Shown piece after piece: positions 37,546 to 46,929 of a stretch of 64,000 nt of DNA. The position numbers and the translations under genes are program-made. The DNA lies in assembly GCA_947494995.1 (NCBI GenBank), contig CANLWY010000006.1, forward strand, positions 62,001-126,000. The letters are read 5' to 3'. Under the pieces are notes generated by a model. That model worked only from the letters and a program-made list of their open reading frames with translations, was not told the origin of the DNA and ran no database searches. Every line of letters starts with the position of its first letter. The first letter of the stretch is position 1. The DNA is from an uncultured Campylobacterales bacterium. GTDB taxonomy: Bacteria; Campylobacterota; Campylobacteria; Campylobacterales; Arcobacteraceae.

Positions 37546-38681
37546 CTTAATTCCTTTAAAATTTTACATACTTCTTCAAGCTCTTCTGAGCTTACATCAA
37601 TTTTTGCAATAAGTCTTATTATTGCACTTTTTACAGTTGGTTGTCTTATTGCTCCAACTAAAAAGCCTTTTTGCTTTAACTCTTCTTGAATTTCTAAAAC
37701 TTTTTTATTGTCTGCAATCTCTATAGGAATGATTAAACTATTTGAAGTTATACCTAAAATATCATTTATAATTTGTAAATTAGTATCTATTTTTGACTTT
37801 ATTAAATCTCTGTTTTCTAAGATATATTTTAGTGATTCATGACCTAATGCTATATCAAAAAGTGATGGGGCTGTTGTATAGATAATAGCTTTCGCGCGGT
37901 TTAATAAAAACTCTATGATTTCAGAATTTGCAAGAATATATGCGCCATAACTTCCATAGGCTTTTCCTAAAGTACCCATTTTTATATGGTTTGCTTTAGG
38001 GCTAATATCATAAAAATCAAAGATTCCTAAAAGTGTATCTCCTAAAACTCCTGAAGAGTGAGCTTCATCAACTATTAAAATTGCTTCTTCTTCATCTGCT
38101 ATATCAAAAATCTCACGTGGGGCAACGTCTCCTTCCATAGAGTAAACTCCCTCTATGGCAATTAGTTTTCGTCCCTTGTTTGTAGAAGCTTTGATTTTTT
38201 CTTTTAAATCTTCATGGTCATTGTGTTTGAAAATAACTGTTTGTTTATCATCTAAAAGTTTTGTTGCTAACATACCACTAGCATGATACTCTTCATCTAC
38301 AAAAAGAATATCACCTTTTCTAACTAAGGCTTCAATCATAGATATGTTTGCTAAGAATCCACTTCCTACAACTACAGCATCTTCAAAACCATTTGCTTTT
38401 TTTAGAGCATCTTCAAATTCTTTGTGAATAGGACTATAACCATTTACAAGCATAGAGGCTTTTGGAGAAGTGTATTGCTCTTGGTGTACTCTTTTATAGG
38501 CATTTTCAAAAAGTTCTTTGTTTGAAGCTAAACCTAAATAGTCATTTGAAGCAAGGTCAATTAGGTCTTTATCAAATATTTTTCTAGTTCGTAGTCTATT
38601 AGACTTTTTTATACTATTTAGTTCTTTTGAATACAATAGGTTCTCTTTTTTATATATGTAAAATTTTGATATTTTATTCAA
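37542..38681 (-). CDS. bioF: 8-amino-7-oxononanoate synthase-like PLP enzyme
   Basis: 379 residues, alpha-oxoamine synthase family. Features: LASNDYLGLASN, the glycine-rich VVGSGFLANISM, cofactor aspartate and histidine in VDEAHSSGVLGD, and Schiff-base lysine in GTLGKAYGSYGAY. BioF condenses pimeloyl-ACP with alanine in biotin synthesis. Other family members (Kbl, serine palmitoyltransferase) are alternatives, but size and the GTLGKA motif favour BioF. No other bio gene is adjacent. Confidence 0.85.
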   Translation of the reverse strand: MNKISKFYIYKKENLLYSKELNSIKKSNRLRTRKIFDKDLIDLASNDYLGLASNKELFENAYKRVHQEQYTSPKASMLVNGYSPIHKEFEDALKKANGFEDAVVVGSGFLANISMIEALVRKGDILFVDEEYHASGMLATKLLDDKQTVIFKHNDHEDLKEKIKASTNKGRKLIAIEGVYSMEGDVAPREIFDIADEEEAILIVDEAHSSGVLGDTLLGIFDFYDISPKANHIKMGTLGKAYGSYGAYILANSEIIEFLLNRAKAIIYTTAPSLFDIALGHESLKYILENRDLIKSKIDTNLQIINDILGITSNSLIIPIEIADNKKVLEIQEELKQKGFLVGAIRQPTVKSAIIRLIAKIDVSSEELEEVCKILKELR

Positions 38682-38731
38682 AAACCTATTAATCTATGTT
38701 TAGAGTGTTTTTTGAGAAAATTAAATGAATA

Positions 38732-40021
38732 TTATAAATCAGGAGTCTGAATTTCTTTTTTTATTAAGTATTTATACAATCGACACTTTTCTTTATCTTC
38801 TTTTTTCTCTACTCCTCCTTTACAGCTATCTAGTGCTTTTTTGTTTGCAATTTTTTGCGATATATTTCCTGAACTATAACCTATCCCTTCATAAACACCA
38901 TTTTTTTTAAAACCAGCAATTGCTTTATAGTTTGACTCAGTTCTGTACGCCTGTAATAAATCTTTAAAGGTAGTCTCCTTATAAATAGTTTCTTTATCTT
39001 CAATTTCTTCATAAGTTTTAATTACTTTTACAATCTTATTATCTTCAATCACATAACTGCAATCAAATTTTTGAGTATAAAATCTTTGTTTTTCATTTTT
39101 GTCTGTAAAGTTTAAATCAAAGTATGCTTTTAAATCTAGAATATCTTCTTTATTTGACTCTTTTGAATATTCATTTAATTCAAATAAAGTATTAATAGCT
39201 TTTTTTCTAGCATCAAATAAGTATTTGTCTTTTATGCAATTTATCTCATCATTGTGAATTTTATAAAATAGAATATAGGAGTTTAGATAGTAGTCAATTA
39301 TACTATTTCTTCTATGTAAACTATACCATCCAAGCTTTTCTTTATCAAAACTATTTTTATATATAGTTGGAAATATTTTTGAATACTTCTCTAAAAACCT
39401 TTGTTTATATCTATGAATATAAACAAATACTTTATAAAAATTGTAATCACTTCTTACAATTTTAGAAATAAACTTGCTTGTTATTACATGTCCTCCATCA
39501 GAATAAGGAGAGTCCTGGAGATAAATCTGTACAGCATGAATATAACTTTTAAAAATGTTATTAACTAAATAAGAGTTTTTATCTGAAATTTCATATTTGT
39601 CTAAAATTCTTAAGTTGTCAAATATTCTTTGTAAATAGTTTTTTGTATATTTAAGTCCATTATTTTGAAAAAGTTTTCCATATTTTCCTTTATATGATTG
39701 GTTATATGGTCTAATTTCAAAAAGAAAAAACCATAAGGCTCTTTCTGCCTCATTTTTTGGAAGCTTTGATAAACCTCTTTTATAATAGTAATCCATAGGT
39801 TTTTTAAGTGGTGATAGTATAGAGTTTTCAAAATCTAGACCTGTCATTTTAATTACAATTGAGTAATACCAATTAAAAAACATAGCTTTATGAAAATCTT
39901 TTCTAGCTTCTTTCAAGTGTTCAGGAGCTTTTAAAACATACTCTTGATACTCTTTTATACCAAAAAACCATGTATTAAATATTATAAATGTGGCAAATAA
40001 AATTAATACTATTTTTTTCAA
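38732..40021 (-). CDS. Membrane-anchored protein of unknown function, DUF4189-like C-terminus
   Basis: 429 residues. An uncleaved signal or anchor (about 3-25) is followed by about 300 mostly helical residues rich in Tyr, Lys and Asn, likely periplasmic. The C-terminal 60 residues (YKAIAGFKKNGVYEGIGYSS, then ANKKALDSC and a second cysteine) resemble the small DUF4189 domain of repeated A-x-x-x-A-L-x-x-C form. Function unknown. A promoter-like TTGACA lies about 55 bases upstream on the minus strand (plus positions 40074-40079). Base composition is even more AT-rich than neighbours, a possible sign of transfer. Confidence 0.65.
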   Translation of the reverse strand: MKKIVLILFATFIIFNTWFFGIKEYQEYVLKAPEHLKEARKDFHKAMFFNWYYSIVIKMTGLDFENSILSPLKKPMDYYYKRGLSKLPKNEAERALWFFLFEIRPYNQSYKGKYGKLFQNNGLKYTKNYLQRIFDNLRILDKYEISDKNSYLVNNIFKSYIHAVQIYLQDSPYSDGGHVITSKFISKIVRSDYNFYKVFVYIHRYKQRFLEKYSKIFPTIYKNSFDKEKLGWYSLHRRNSIIDYYLNSYILFYKIHNDEINCIKDKYLFDARKKAINTLFELNEYSKESNKEDILDLKAYFDLNFTDKNEKQRFYTQKFDCSYVIEDNKIVKVIKTYEEIEDKETIYKETTFKDLLQAYRTESNYKAIAGFKKNGVYEGIGYSSGNISQKIANKKALDSCKGGVEKKEDKEKCRLYKYLIKKEIQTPDL

Positions 40022-40210
40022 TTTATTGATTTAAATACCTTTATATAAATATGTAAAAATATTATCATAAAGATGTCAAGTTTTTTGTCACAAGAAATAT
40101 AAAAAATGCAAATTTTATGAAAGTAGGCTAAAAATGGCTATAAAGAGTCTATATAAGGCACAAAAGTAGTGCAATATATTTTAAATTGCTTAAAAATTGT
40201 AAAATTCTTT
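40022..40210. other. Intergenic region without coding potential
   Basis: First part of a 349-bp gap between divergently placed genes. The left side carries the minus-strand promoter of the 429-residue protein (TTGACA at 40074-40079 read on the minus strand). The remainder is AT-rich and shows nothing I can name. The right part of the gap is listed as a candidate small RNA. Confidence 0.5.
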
Positions 40211-40221
40211 TATAATGCTAC

Positions 40222-40316
40222 TGTTTTGCTACAGTGCTTCATTATAATTTTACTACCTACTAATTAAACGTCCTTCATAGTAGATAAGAGGAGCAGATTT
40301 CTTGCTCCTTTTTTTA
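40222..40316 (+). ncRNA. Candidate small RNA or leader, with promoter and terminator
   Basis: A perfect -10 hexamer TATAAT (40211-40216) lies before a 95-base non-coding stretch that ends in a strong intrinsic terminator (40289-40315). In between, CTACTA (40256-40261) can pair with TAGTAG (40278-40283) to close a second hairpin. There is no ORF. It could be an independent small RNA or an attenuated leader of the ClC gene 55 bases further on. I recognise no known RNA family. Confidence 0.45.
40289..40315 (+). terminator. Intrinsic terminator before the ClC gene
   Basis: AGGAGCA and TGCTCCT (7-bp stem, 7-base loop) followed by a run of seven T. No protein gene on the plus strand precedes it, so it must end either a small RNA or attenuated ClC transcripts. 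Confidence 0.8.
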
Positions 40317-40370
40317 TGCAAAAAAAATATATCTTAAATTTCAGAGAAAAGCAATTTTTAGGTCACTTTT

Positions 40371-41831
40371 ATGACGAAAAATTATTACTTTTATGTTAAG
40401 CTTCAACTATACAAACCTTTATTAAGTGAATGCCAAATGGGTAAAAATAGAAAAGTAACAAAGCATATTACAGAACAGACAGTTATGTTTGCATCAATCA
40501 CAAAATGGATTTTAATTTCATCTGTAATTGGAGCCTTAATAGGTGTAATAGTTGCTTTCTTTTTAAAAACATTAGAGTACTTTGAAAATCAACGTTCAAT
40601 TCTTCCTTTTGAGTATTATTACACTCTTCCTTTTGCTTTAGTTTTAACAGTAATTATTGTAAAAAAGTTTGCTCCATCCGCTGAAGGGCATGGAACAGAA
40701 AAGGTTATTGAGGCTGTTCATAAAAGATCAGGTAAAATGAATCTCTCTGTAGTTCCTGTTAAACTTATTGCTACAGTTATAACTATATTTTCAGGTGGTT
40801 CAGTTGGTAAAGAAGGACCTGGAGCCCAAATAGGTGCAGCTTCTGCTTCATATGTTGCAACATTGTTTAAATTTTCTGCTAGAGATAGAAAAAAAATGGT
40901 TATTTGTGGTATTAGTGCAGGATTTGCTTCTGTATTTGGGACGCCACTAGCAGGAGCAATATTTGGGGTGGAGATATTAATTGTTGGTGCTTTGATGTAT
41001 GATATTCTATTACCATCAATTGTTGCAGGATTTTCAGCATTTTTTGTTGCAAAAATGTTTGGAATCTCATATACTTATTTTGATCTTGCTTATTATGTAA
41101 CTTTTGATTTTGATTATGTGCTTATTGCAAAAGTTTTATTAGCTGGAATATTTTTTGGTCTTGTTGCAGACTTTATTATTACAACTTTAAGATATATTCA
41201 TAATTTAGCAAAATCAATAAAGCTACACTATACACTAAAAGCCTTTTTAGGAGGTCTTATTATTGTTGGGTTAACTTTGATTTTTGGTGATGAGTATTTA
41301 GGTTTAGGATTTGAAACTATAAAAGAGTCTATATCCTCAAGTCATATTGATCATGAAGGTGTTCCTTGGTATGCCTTTATTTTAAAAACAATTTTCACAT
41401 CTTTAACCCTTGGTTTTGGAGGTAGTGGAGGTGTTATTACTCCAATTTTCTATGTGGGAGCAACTAGTGGAAATTTCTTTGGTGGTTTAGTTGATGGGTA
41501 TATCCCTTTATTTGCTGCTTTAGGTTTTGTATCTGTTTTAGCTGGGGCAACTAGTGCGCCAATTGCAGCTATTATTATGGCTGTTGAACTTTTTGGAGTT
41601 AATGTAGCTCATTATGCAGCTTTATCTGTTATTGTAGCATTTTTAATGACAGGACACAGAAGTGTATTCCCTTCGCAACTACTATCAATGAAAAAAAGTG
41701 AAGCTTTAGATATAAAGTTAGGTGAAGAGATAGTTAATACAAAAGTTACATATACTACTAAGTTTTTTAGGAATATTAGAAGAATTTTTAGAATTATAAT
41801 TATATATTACAAGAGAGCTTTTAGAAAGTAA
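40371..41831 (+). CDS. ClC family chloride channel or H+/Cl- exchanger
   Basis: 486 residues with about 10-12 membrane helices. Family motifs: EGHGTEKVIEAVHKRSGK (in place of G-S-G-I-P), GGSVGKEGPGAQIG with the gating glutamate E148, and GFGGSGGVITPIFYVGA. This is the large bacterial ClC group without C-terminal CBS domains. The presence of the gating glutamate fits an exchanger, but the group is poorly tested. I keep the ATG at 40371 because TAGG lies eight bases before it; an internal ATG at 40437 would remove 22 residues. Its 3' end overlaps the YraN-type gene by 11 bases. Confidence 0.9.
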   Translation: MTKNYYFYVKLQLYKPLLSECQMGKNRKVTKHITEQTVMFASITKWILISSVIGALIGVIVAFFLKTLEYFENQRSILPFEYYYTLPFALVLTVIIVKKFAPSAEGHGTEKVIEAVHKRSGKMNLSVVPVKLIATVITIFSGGSVGKEGPGAQIGAASASYVATLFKFSARDRKKMVICGISAGFASVFGTPLAGAIFGVEILIVGALMYDILLPSIVAGFSAFFVAKMFGISYTYFDLAYYVTFDFDYVLIAKVLLAGIFFGLVADFIITTLRYIHNLAKSIKLHYTLKAFLGGLIIVGLTLIFGDEYLGLGFETIKESISSSHIDHEGVPWYAFILKTIFTSLTLGFGGSGGVITPIFYVGATSGNFFGGLVDGYIPLFAALGFVSVLAGATSAPIAAIIMAVELFGVNVAHYAALSVIVAFLMTGHRSVFPSQLLSMKKSEALDIKLGEEIVNTKVTYTTKFFRNIRRIFRIIIIYYKRAFRK

Positions 41832-42153
41832 TATTCTCCAAAAAATCTATTTCATCTTCAACAACTACAATTAGGTCAATACAATAATTAATATTTAGTT
41901 TTTTATTTTGTAAGTAGTAATCAACACTTCTTTTTAGTTTAGATAGTTTTGAAGGACTTAAGTTGTTTACAGCTATTTCATACTCATTTGCTGATTTTAC
42001 TTCTATAAAGTGGAGGGTTTTATTTTTTGAAGCGATTATATCAATCTCTCCTAGTTTTTTTGCATAGAAGTTTTGTTCAATAATTTTAAACTCTTGCGAA
42101 ATAAGATATTCGCAAGCTTTTTTCTCTGCTATATCCCCTTTGGACTTACTCAA
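41821..42153 (-). CDS. YraN/UPF0102 family nuclease-like protein
   Basis: 110 residues. Restriction-endonuclease-like core: KKACEYLISQEFKIIEQNFYAKKLGEIDII-type region with G-E-I-D and the HFIEVKSANEYE motif, which together make the E-D-E-K metal site. Function not established; family members are widespread. It lies one base downstream of thiS. Confidence 0.88.
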   Translation of the reverse strand: MSKSKGDIAEKKACEYLISQEFKIIEQNFYAKKLGEIDIIASKNKTLHFIEVKSANEYEIAVNNLSPSKLSKLKRSVDYYLQNKKLNINYCIDLIVVVEDEIDFLENITF

Positions 42154-42354
42154 TCAACCACCACCTACAAATTGAAGAAGTTCTAATTTGTCATTCTCTT
42201 TTACTATAAAATTGTTCCATTCATCTTTTTTTACAATTTCCATATTAACAGCTGCTGCCATTACTTTATCCTCAACTTGTAATTGAGTAATTATAGTTTG
42301 TAGTGTTGAGTTCTCATTAAATTCTTTATTTTCACCATTTACGATTAATTTCAT
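42154..42354 (-). CDS. thiS: Sulfur carrier protein ThiS
   Basis: 66 residues, ubiquitin-like fold, ending in the required Gly-Gly (QFVGGG) that is adenylated and thiocarboxylated to supply sulfur to the thiazole of thiamine. Starts MKLIVNGENKEFNENSTL as usual. No other thi gene is next to it. Confidence 0.9.
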   Translation of the reverse strand: MKLIVNGENKEFNENSTLQTIITQLQVEDKVMAAAVNMEIVKKDEWNNFIVKENDKLELLQFVGGG

Positions 42355-42467
42355 ATTATGTATAACCTTATATTAGTTTTGCAGATTTTAGCTAAAAAAA
42401 AATTATAGATTGTTGTGTTGATAAAATTAGTTTTTTAAGTGGGAAATCTTAGAAATTTCCCCACGCT

Positions 42468-44408
42468 TTATTTAATTTTTTCTTTTCCTACAAAATTTGA
42501 TTTATTTGCTTCTTCAACAATGCTTATTGCCATTTTAGAAGTTTCATTTGCAATTTGGCTTGTGTTACTTGCAACATTTGCATTTTCTTGTGTTGCTTTA
42601 TCTAGTTGTGCAACTGCATCATTAATTTGCGCAATTCCTGTTGTTTGTTCTTTTGATGCTATTGTAACATTAGTAATAATTTCATTTGTTTGTTGAACTT
42701 TTTTATAAATCCCCTCATAACCTTCAATCATTTTAGATGAAATCTCTTTTCCTTTATTTGCTTTAGATGTAGCATTTTCTACAATATCTTTAATCTCTTT
42801 AGCAGCTTCCGCTGATCTACTAGCTAGATTTCTTACTTCACCTGCAACTACTGCAAAACCTTTTCCTGCTTCACCTGCTGTTGCAGCTTCAACTGCTGCA
42901 TTTAGAGATAAAATATTTGTTTGGAAAGCAATTTGATCAATTACAGTGATTGCTTCTGCAATATTCTTTGTTTGCTCATTAATATCCTCCATAGCAGTAG
43001 TAGTTTCTGTTGCTAGTTCTTGACCAGTTTGGATTGACTTAGATAATTCATCAGTATAATTTGCCATATCTGTGATATTTCCAGAAGTACTTTTAATAGT
43101 ACTTGTAATCTCTTCTAAGGCTGCTGCTGTTTCTTCTAGAGAAGCAGCTTGTTCATTTGAGCTTACACTTAATTGCTCTACATTTTCTCTTAGGTTACTT
43201 GCATTTTCATTCATTGTTGAACCATTTGTTAGATTATCAAGTAACATTTTATTGATGATTTCAGCAAGTTCATTTAATGTTTTTGCAACTTCACCTTTAG
43301 GAGTATCTATTTTTTTTCTAAAATCTCTATTTTTAAAGTTATTAAGAACATCATTTACTTCATTTATATCGTTATGAACATTTGACTGCATAATTTCGAT
43401 CATCTCATTAAATATAATTTGTAACTCTTTAAGAGCTTCATTTTGAGTAGATTTTTCAACTTTTTTATCTAAAAATCCTGCTTTAACTTCTTCTACAACC
43501 CTTTTCACGTCATTAATTAACGCTGCATCTTGTTCTATAAGAGATCTAGTTTTTTCAATATTAAGATTTACTTCTTTTGACATTGTTCCAATTTCATCTG
43601 TTGCACTATCATCAAGAAGTTTTACCTTACTTTGCTCTTTATTTAGGTATTTAAAGAAAGATAATAAACCATTTTGAAATCTTTCAAGAGGATCAAAAAT
43701 AGTCTTTTTTGAAATTATTAGCATTATAAATGCAAGTACAAGCATGATTACTACAATTATAACTATGTTTTTAATCATAGTACTATAAATCTCTTCTCCT
43801 GTTGCTTCTTTCATTTTTATAACTTCAGTACCAATATTATCTACATAATCTCCTGTTCCTATAATCCAATCCCAAGGTTGAAATTTAACTACATAAGAGA
43901 ATTTAGGTTGAGGTTCTTCAAATCCTGGTTTTGCCCATACATATCTAACTAATCCACCATCTTTATTATTAGATGTAGCTTTTACCATATCATTAAATAG
44001 ATATGTTCCTTCAGGATCTTTTACTGCTGATAAGTTTTTACCATTTAAACTTGGTTTAATAGGGTGCATAATCATTTTTGGTTCAGAACTATTTATCCAA
44101 AAATACCCATCTTTTCCATATCTAATACCTTCAATCGCATTAAGAGCATCTTTTTTATATTGTTCTATGTTCTCTGGGTCTTTTTTTGATTTCTGGTAGA
44201 AAGAGTTTACGGTTTTAATTGCAATTTGAACATAGTTTTTTAATTCTGCTTCTTTAGATTCGTAAGCTTTTTTTTCAAATTTTTCTGTGATACTATTTGA
44301 TGTTGAGTATAGTGCCATGTTTGACTCTATTAAGATAATTACAGAAACAATAACAATAGAACTAATAACTATAGATAGTAGCTTTGCTTTAATAGATAAA
44401 TTTTTCAT
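42468..44408 (-). CDS. Methyl-accepting chemotaxis protein with Cache sensor
   Basis: 646 residues. First membrane helix at about 8-30; periplasmic single-Cache domain (about 45-195, with YGKDGYFWINSSEPKMIMHP and QPWDWIIGTGDYVD); second membrane helix about 213-233; then two HAMP-like regions and the signalling domain with the strongly conserved hairpin tip QIAFQTNILSLNAAVEAA, reading T-A-G-E-A-G-K-G-F-A-V-V-A after it. Reports ligand to CheW/CheA. Cache domains of this class often bind small organic acids; the ligand here is unknown. Monocistronic. Confidence 0.95.
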   Translation of the reverse strand: MKNLSIKAKLLSIVISSIVIVSVIILIESNMALYSTSNSITEKFEKKAYESKEAELKNYVQIAIKTVNSFYQKSKKDPENIEQYKKDALNAIEGIRYGKDGYFWINSSEPKMIMHPIKPSLNGKNLSAVKDPEGTYLFNDMVKATSNNKDGGLVRYVWAKPGFEEPQPKFSYVVKFQPWDWIIGTGDYVDNIGTEVIKMKEATGEEIYSTMIKNIVIIVVIMLVLAFIMLIISKKTIFDPLERFQNGLLSFFKYLNKEQSKVKLLDDSATDEIGTMSKEVNLNIEKTRSLIEQDAALINDVKRVVEEVKAGFLDKKVEKSTQNEALKELQIIFNEMIEIMQSNVHNDINEVNDVLNNFKNRDFRKKIDTPKGEVAKTLNELAEIINKMLLDNLTNGSTMNENASNLRENVEQLSVSSNEQAASLEETAAALEEITSTIKSTSGNITDMANYTDELSKSIQTGQELATETTTAMEDINEQTKNIAEAITVIDQIAFQTNILSLNAAVEAATAGEAGKGFAVVAGEVRNLASRSAEAAKEIKDIVENATSKANKGKEISSKMIEGYEGIYKKVQQTNEIITNVTIASKEQTTGIAQINDAVAQLDKATQENANVASNTSQIANETSKMAISIVEEANKSNFVGKEKIK

Positions 44409-44590
44409 ATCTAATCCTTTGGTGTAATAAAATAAAAATTATTCATTTTCTAAATAGACTATAACAAAGGTTTTTAAAAATTATTTATATATAAATAAGG
44501 TTGCTAGAATAATTAAGTTATTTTTAATAAATTTAAAAATTAAGAAAGTTATTAATTAAACTATTGTATTTTTATTGCCAAAGGATATAA

Positions 44591-46015
44591 ATGAAAATTA
44601 GTTTAGTAAATAGTGGGAAAAAATCTATAAAAAATGATATTGAAATTTGTGTGTTAAAAGATTTAAAGTCTGTAAAAAAAGATATAAAAAAGGTATTAAT
44701 AGCTATTGGTTTTGAAGCAAAAGAGGGACATACTTCTTTTTTTAAAGATAAGTTATATGTTGGCGCTTCTATATTAAAAGGTGAAGATTTAAAAATAGCC
44801 TTTTGTAATGCAATAAAAGCTTTAGAAAAAACAAAATATAAGAAGATACTAATTTCTCTTCAAAATGGGAAAAAAGAGTTATCTTTAGAAGAGATAGTTG
44901 AAGGTTTAGTTTTAGGCTCTTACAGTTTTACAAACTATAAATCAAAACAGCAAGTGAAAAAAGAATTAGAAGTTTTTATAGATGCAAAAGAGTCAAAATA
45001 TAGTTTAAAAGAGTTAAAGGAAAAACTACAAAAAAGTTTAGATATTTGTAATAGTGTAAATCTAGTAAGAGATATAGTAAATACAACACCTGAAGATTTT
45101 TATCCTGAGGTTATGGCCAATAAGGCTAAAGAGATTGCCTATGAAAACTATTTAGAGTGTAAAGTTTATGGGGAAGATTATTTAGAAAAGAATGGAATGA
45201 ATGCAATGCTTTCAGTAGGCCGTGCTTCAAGACATGAGAGTCAATTGATTCATCTAACATATAAACCAAAGAATCCAAAAGGAAAAATAGTATTTGTTGG
45301 AAAAGGTTTAACTTATGATGCTGGAGGACTTAGTTTAAAACCAGCTACTGGAATGGTCTCTATGAAATGTGACAAAAGTGGAGGAAGTGCAGTATTAGGG
45401 ATAATGAATGTAATCTCTAAACTTGGATACGAGTATGAAGTTCATGGAATCATAGGTGCTGTAGAAAATATGATAGGTGGTGATGCATATAAACCTGATG
45501 ATGTGTTAAGAGCAAAAAATGGTGTTACCATTGAGGTTAGAAATACAGATGCTGAAGGAAGATTAGTACTTGCAGATTGTTTATGCTATGCACAAGATGA
45601 GATTAAAGATATAGATTATATTTTTGATATAGCAACTTTAACAGGTGCTTGCATTATTGGCTTAGGAGAGTATACAACAGGAGTTATGGGACATAGCCAA
45701 AAAATGAAGAAAAAACTTTTAAAAGCTTCAAATGATAGTGGTGAACTTATTGGAGTTCTTCCTTATAATAGATATTTACCAGCTATGATAAAAAGTCAAA
45801 TTGCTGATATTACAAACTCAACAGCTTCAAAAGCTGGAAGTGCAATTACAGCAAGTCTATTTTTAGATAATTTTATAAAAAAAGAGAATAAGAAAAAATG
45901 GCTTCATTTAGATATAGCGGGAGCTGCATATAGAGAAAAGGTCTGGGGTTATAATTCATATGGAGGAACGGGTGCTAGTGTACGTCTTCTTTTAAAGTAT
46001 ATTGAAAATCTTTAA
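44591..46015 (+). CDS. pepA: Leucyl aminopeptidase (M17)
   Basis: Two-metal cytosolic aminopeptidase. 474 residues. Metal and catalytic motifs: VGKGLTYDAGGLSLKPATGM, MKCDKSGGSAVLG (catalytic lysines and aspartate) and the M17 signature NTDAEGRLVLAD. N-terminal domain (1-160) is the usual macro-like domain. Complete. Its stop shares TTAA with the converging apbE gene. Confidence 0.96.
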   Translation: MKISLVNSGKKSIKNDIEICVLKDLKSVKKDIKKVLIAIGFEAKEGHTSFFKDKLYVGASILKGEDLKIAFCNAIKALEKTKYKKILISLQNGKKELSLEEIVEGLVLGSYSFTNYKSKQQVKKELEVFIDAKESKYSLKELKEKLQKSLDICNSVNLVRDIVNTTPEDFYPEVMANKAKEIAYENYLECKVYGEDYLEKNGMNAMLSVGRASRHESQLIHLTYKPKNPKGKIVFVGKGLTYDAGGLSLKPATGMVSMKCDKSGGSAVLGIMNVISKLGYEYEVHGIIGAVENMIGGDAYKPDDVLRAKNGVTIEVRNTDAEGRLVLADCLCYAQDEIKDIDYIFDIATLTGACIIGLGEYTTGVMGHSQKMKKKLLKASNDSGELIGVLPYNRYLPAMIKSQIADITNSTASKAGSAITASLFLDNFIKKENKKKWLHLDIAGAAYREKVWGYNSYGGTGASVRLLLKYIENL

Positions 46016-46929
46016 GAAGTGTACACTTTTATATTAGAGAAGTTTCCTAAAAAAGCTTCTCTTTTATTTTTAGGCATTACTGCAAGGGTTGTGGATATTG
46101 CATCTGCAAGTGTTGCAGTAGGGGCTACTACACTTATAGATTCATTTGTATTGGCATTTAAAATCGTTTTTGGATTAAAAAGATGATGGTATTTTTCATT
46201 GAACTTTGTACCAAAATACGCTGAGGTAGAGACAGCTAAATTTTTTAGAGTAATTATATCTTTTGTATTGTTTATTGATAATCTCCAATCTCTATTTTGT
46301 GAAGGTTTACCAAGACTTCTAAACTCTCCAAAGTTTACTAAAACATTTAGTAATCCTTCTTGTTTGAAAAATTGTGTAATTTTATCAGTAATAAAACCTT
46401 GTGCTAAGGCATTTAAAGTTATTTTTACACCTTTTTTCTTGAAAGATATCTTTTCATTTGAAACCTCTATATTTTTCCAAGAGATTAATTTTTTTCTTTT
46501 TTCAAGTTCTTTTTTTAAAAGTTTTTCATTATTAGAATATTTTGAATATGCTATCCATAAATTTTGAACAGTTATATCAAAATATCCATCACTCAATTTT
46601 GATACTCTTTGTGCAAAGTTTAGTACTTCTACAAACTCTTTTTTTGGCTTATCTAAATATCCATTTTGATTTAGTTTTACAATATCAGAGTGGCTTTTAA
46701 AAAGTGAAAAAATATTTTCTAATCTTTCAACTTCTTTTAACGCTTTTTGAATAGTCTGTTTTGCATATCTTTCATCTTCAGTATAGATTGTAATAGAGGA
46801 GTTTGCTCCTAATGATTTTCCTCTCCACGTAACTTTTTTTTGCCTTGCGAATAAATCCATTGGTAGAAATAAAAAAGTTGCAGCAATAGATGAAAGACCT
46901 ATGAAACTTCGTCTAGTGATTCTTTCCAT
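46012..46929 (-). CDS. apbE: FAD:protein FMN transferase ApbE
   Basis: Attaches FMN covalently to a threonine of periplasmic flavoproteins. 305 residues from the ATG at 46929, chosen because AAGGAATAAA precedes it; the longer frame (to 46968) has no ribosome site and runs into nosR. The N-terminus MERITRRSFIGLSSIAATF has a twin-arginine-like export signal. ApbE motifs include LGANSSITIYTEDERYAKQ, GYFDITV and NFGEFRSLG, though the usual G-D motif is changed to G-E. The 31-base overlap with the NosR-like gene strongly suggests that protein is its client. Confidence 0.88.
   Translation of the reverse strand: MERITRRSFIGLSSIAATFLFLPMDLFARQKKVTWRGKSLGANSSITIYTEDERYAKQTIQKALKEVERLENIFSLFKSHSDIVKLNQNGYLDKPKKEFVEVLNFAQRVSKLSDGYFDITVQNLWIAYSKYSNNEKLLKKELEKRKKLISWKNIEVSNEKISFKKKGVKITLNALAQGFITDKITQFFKQEGLLNVLVNFGEFRSLGKPSQNRDWRLSINNTKDIITLKNLAVSTSAYFGTKFNEKYHHLFNPKTILNANTNESISVVAPTATLADAISTTLAVMPKNKREAFLGNFSNIKVYTS

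Noticed and set aside
40217-40370. Fluoride riboswitch before the ClC gene
   Set aside because: The conserved crcB-motif segments of that riboswitch are not found in the leader; only a simple hairpin and terminator are visible.
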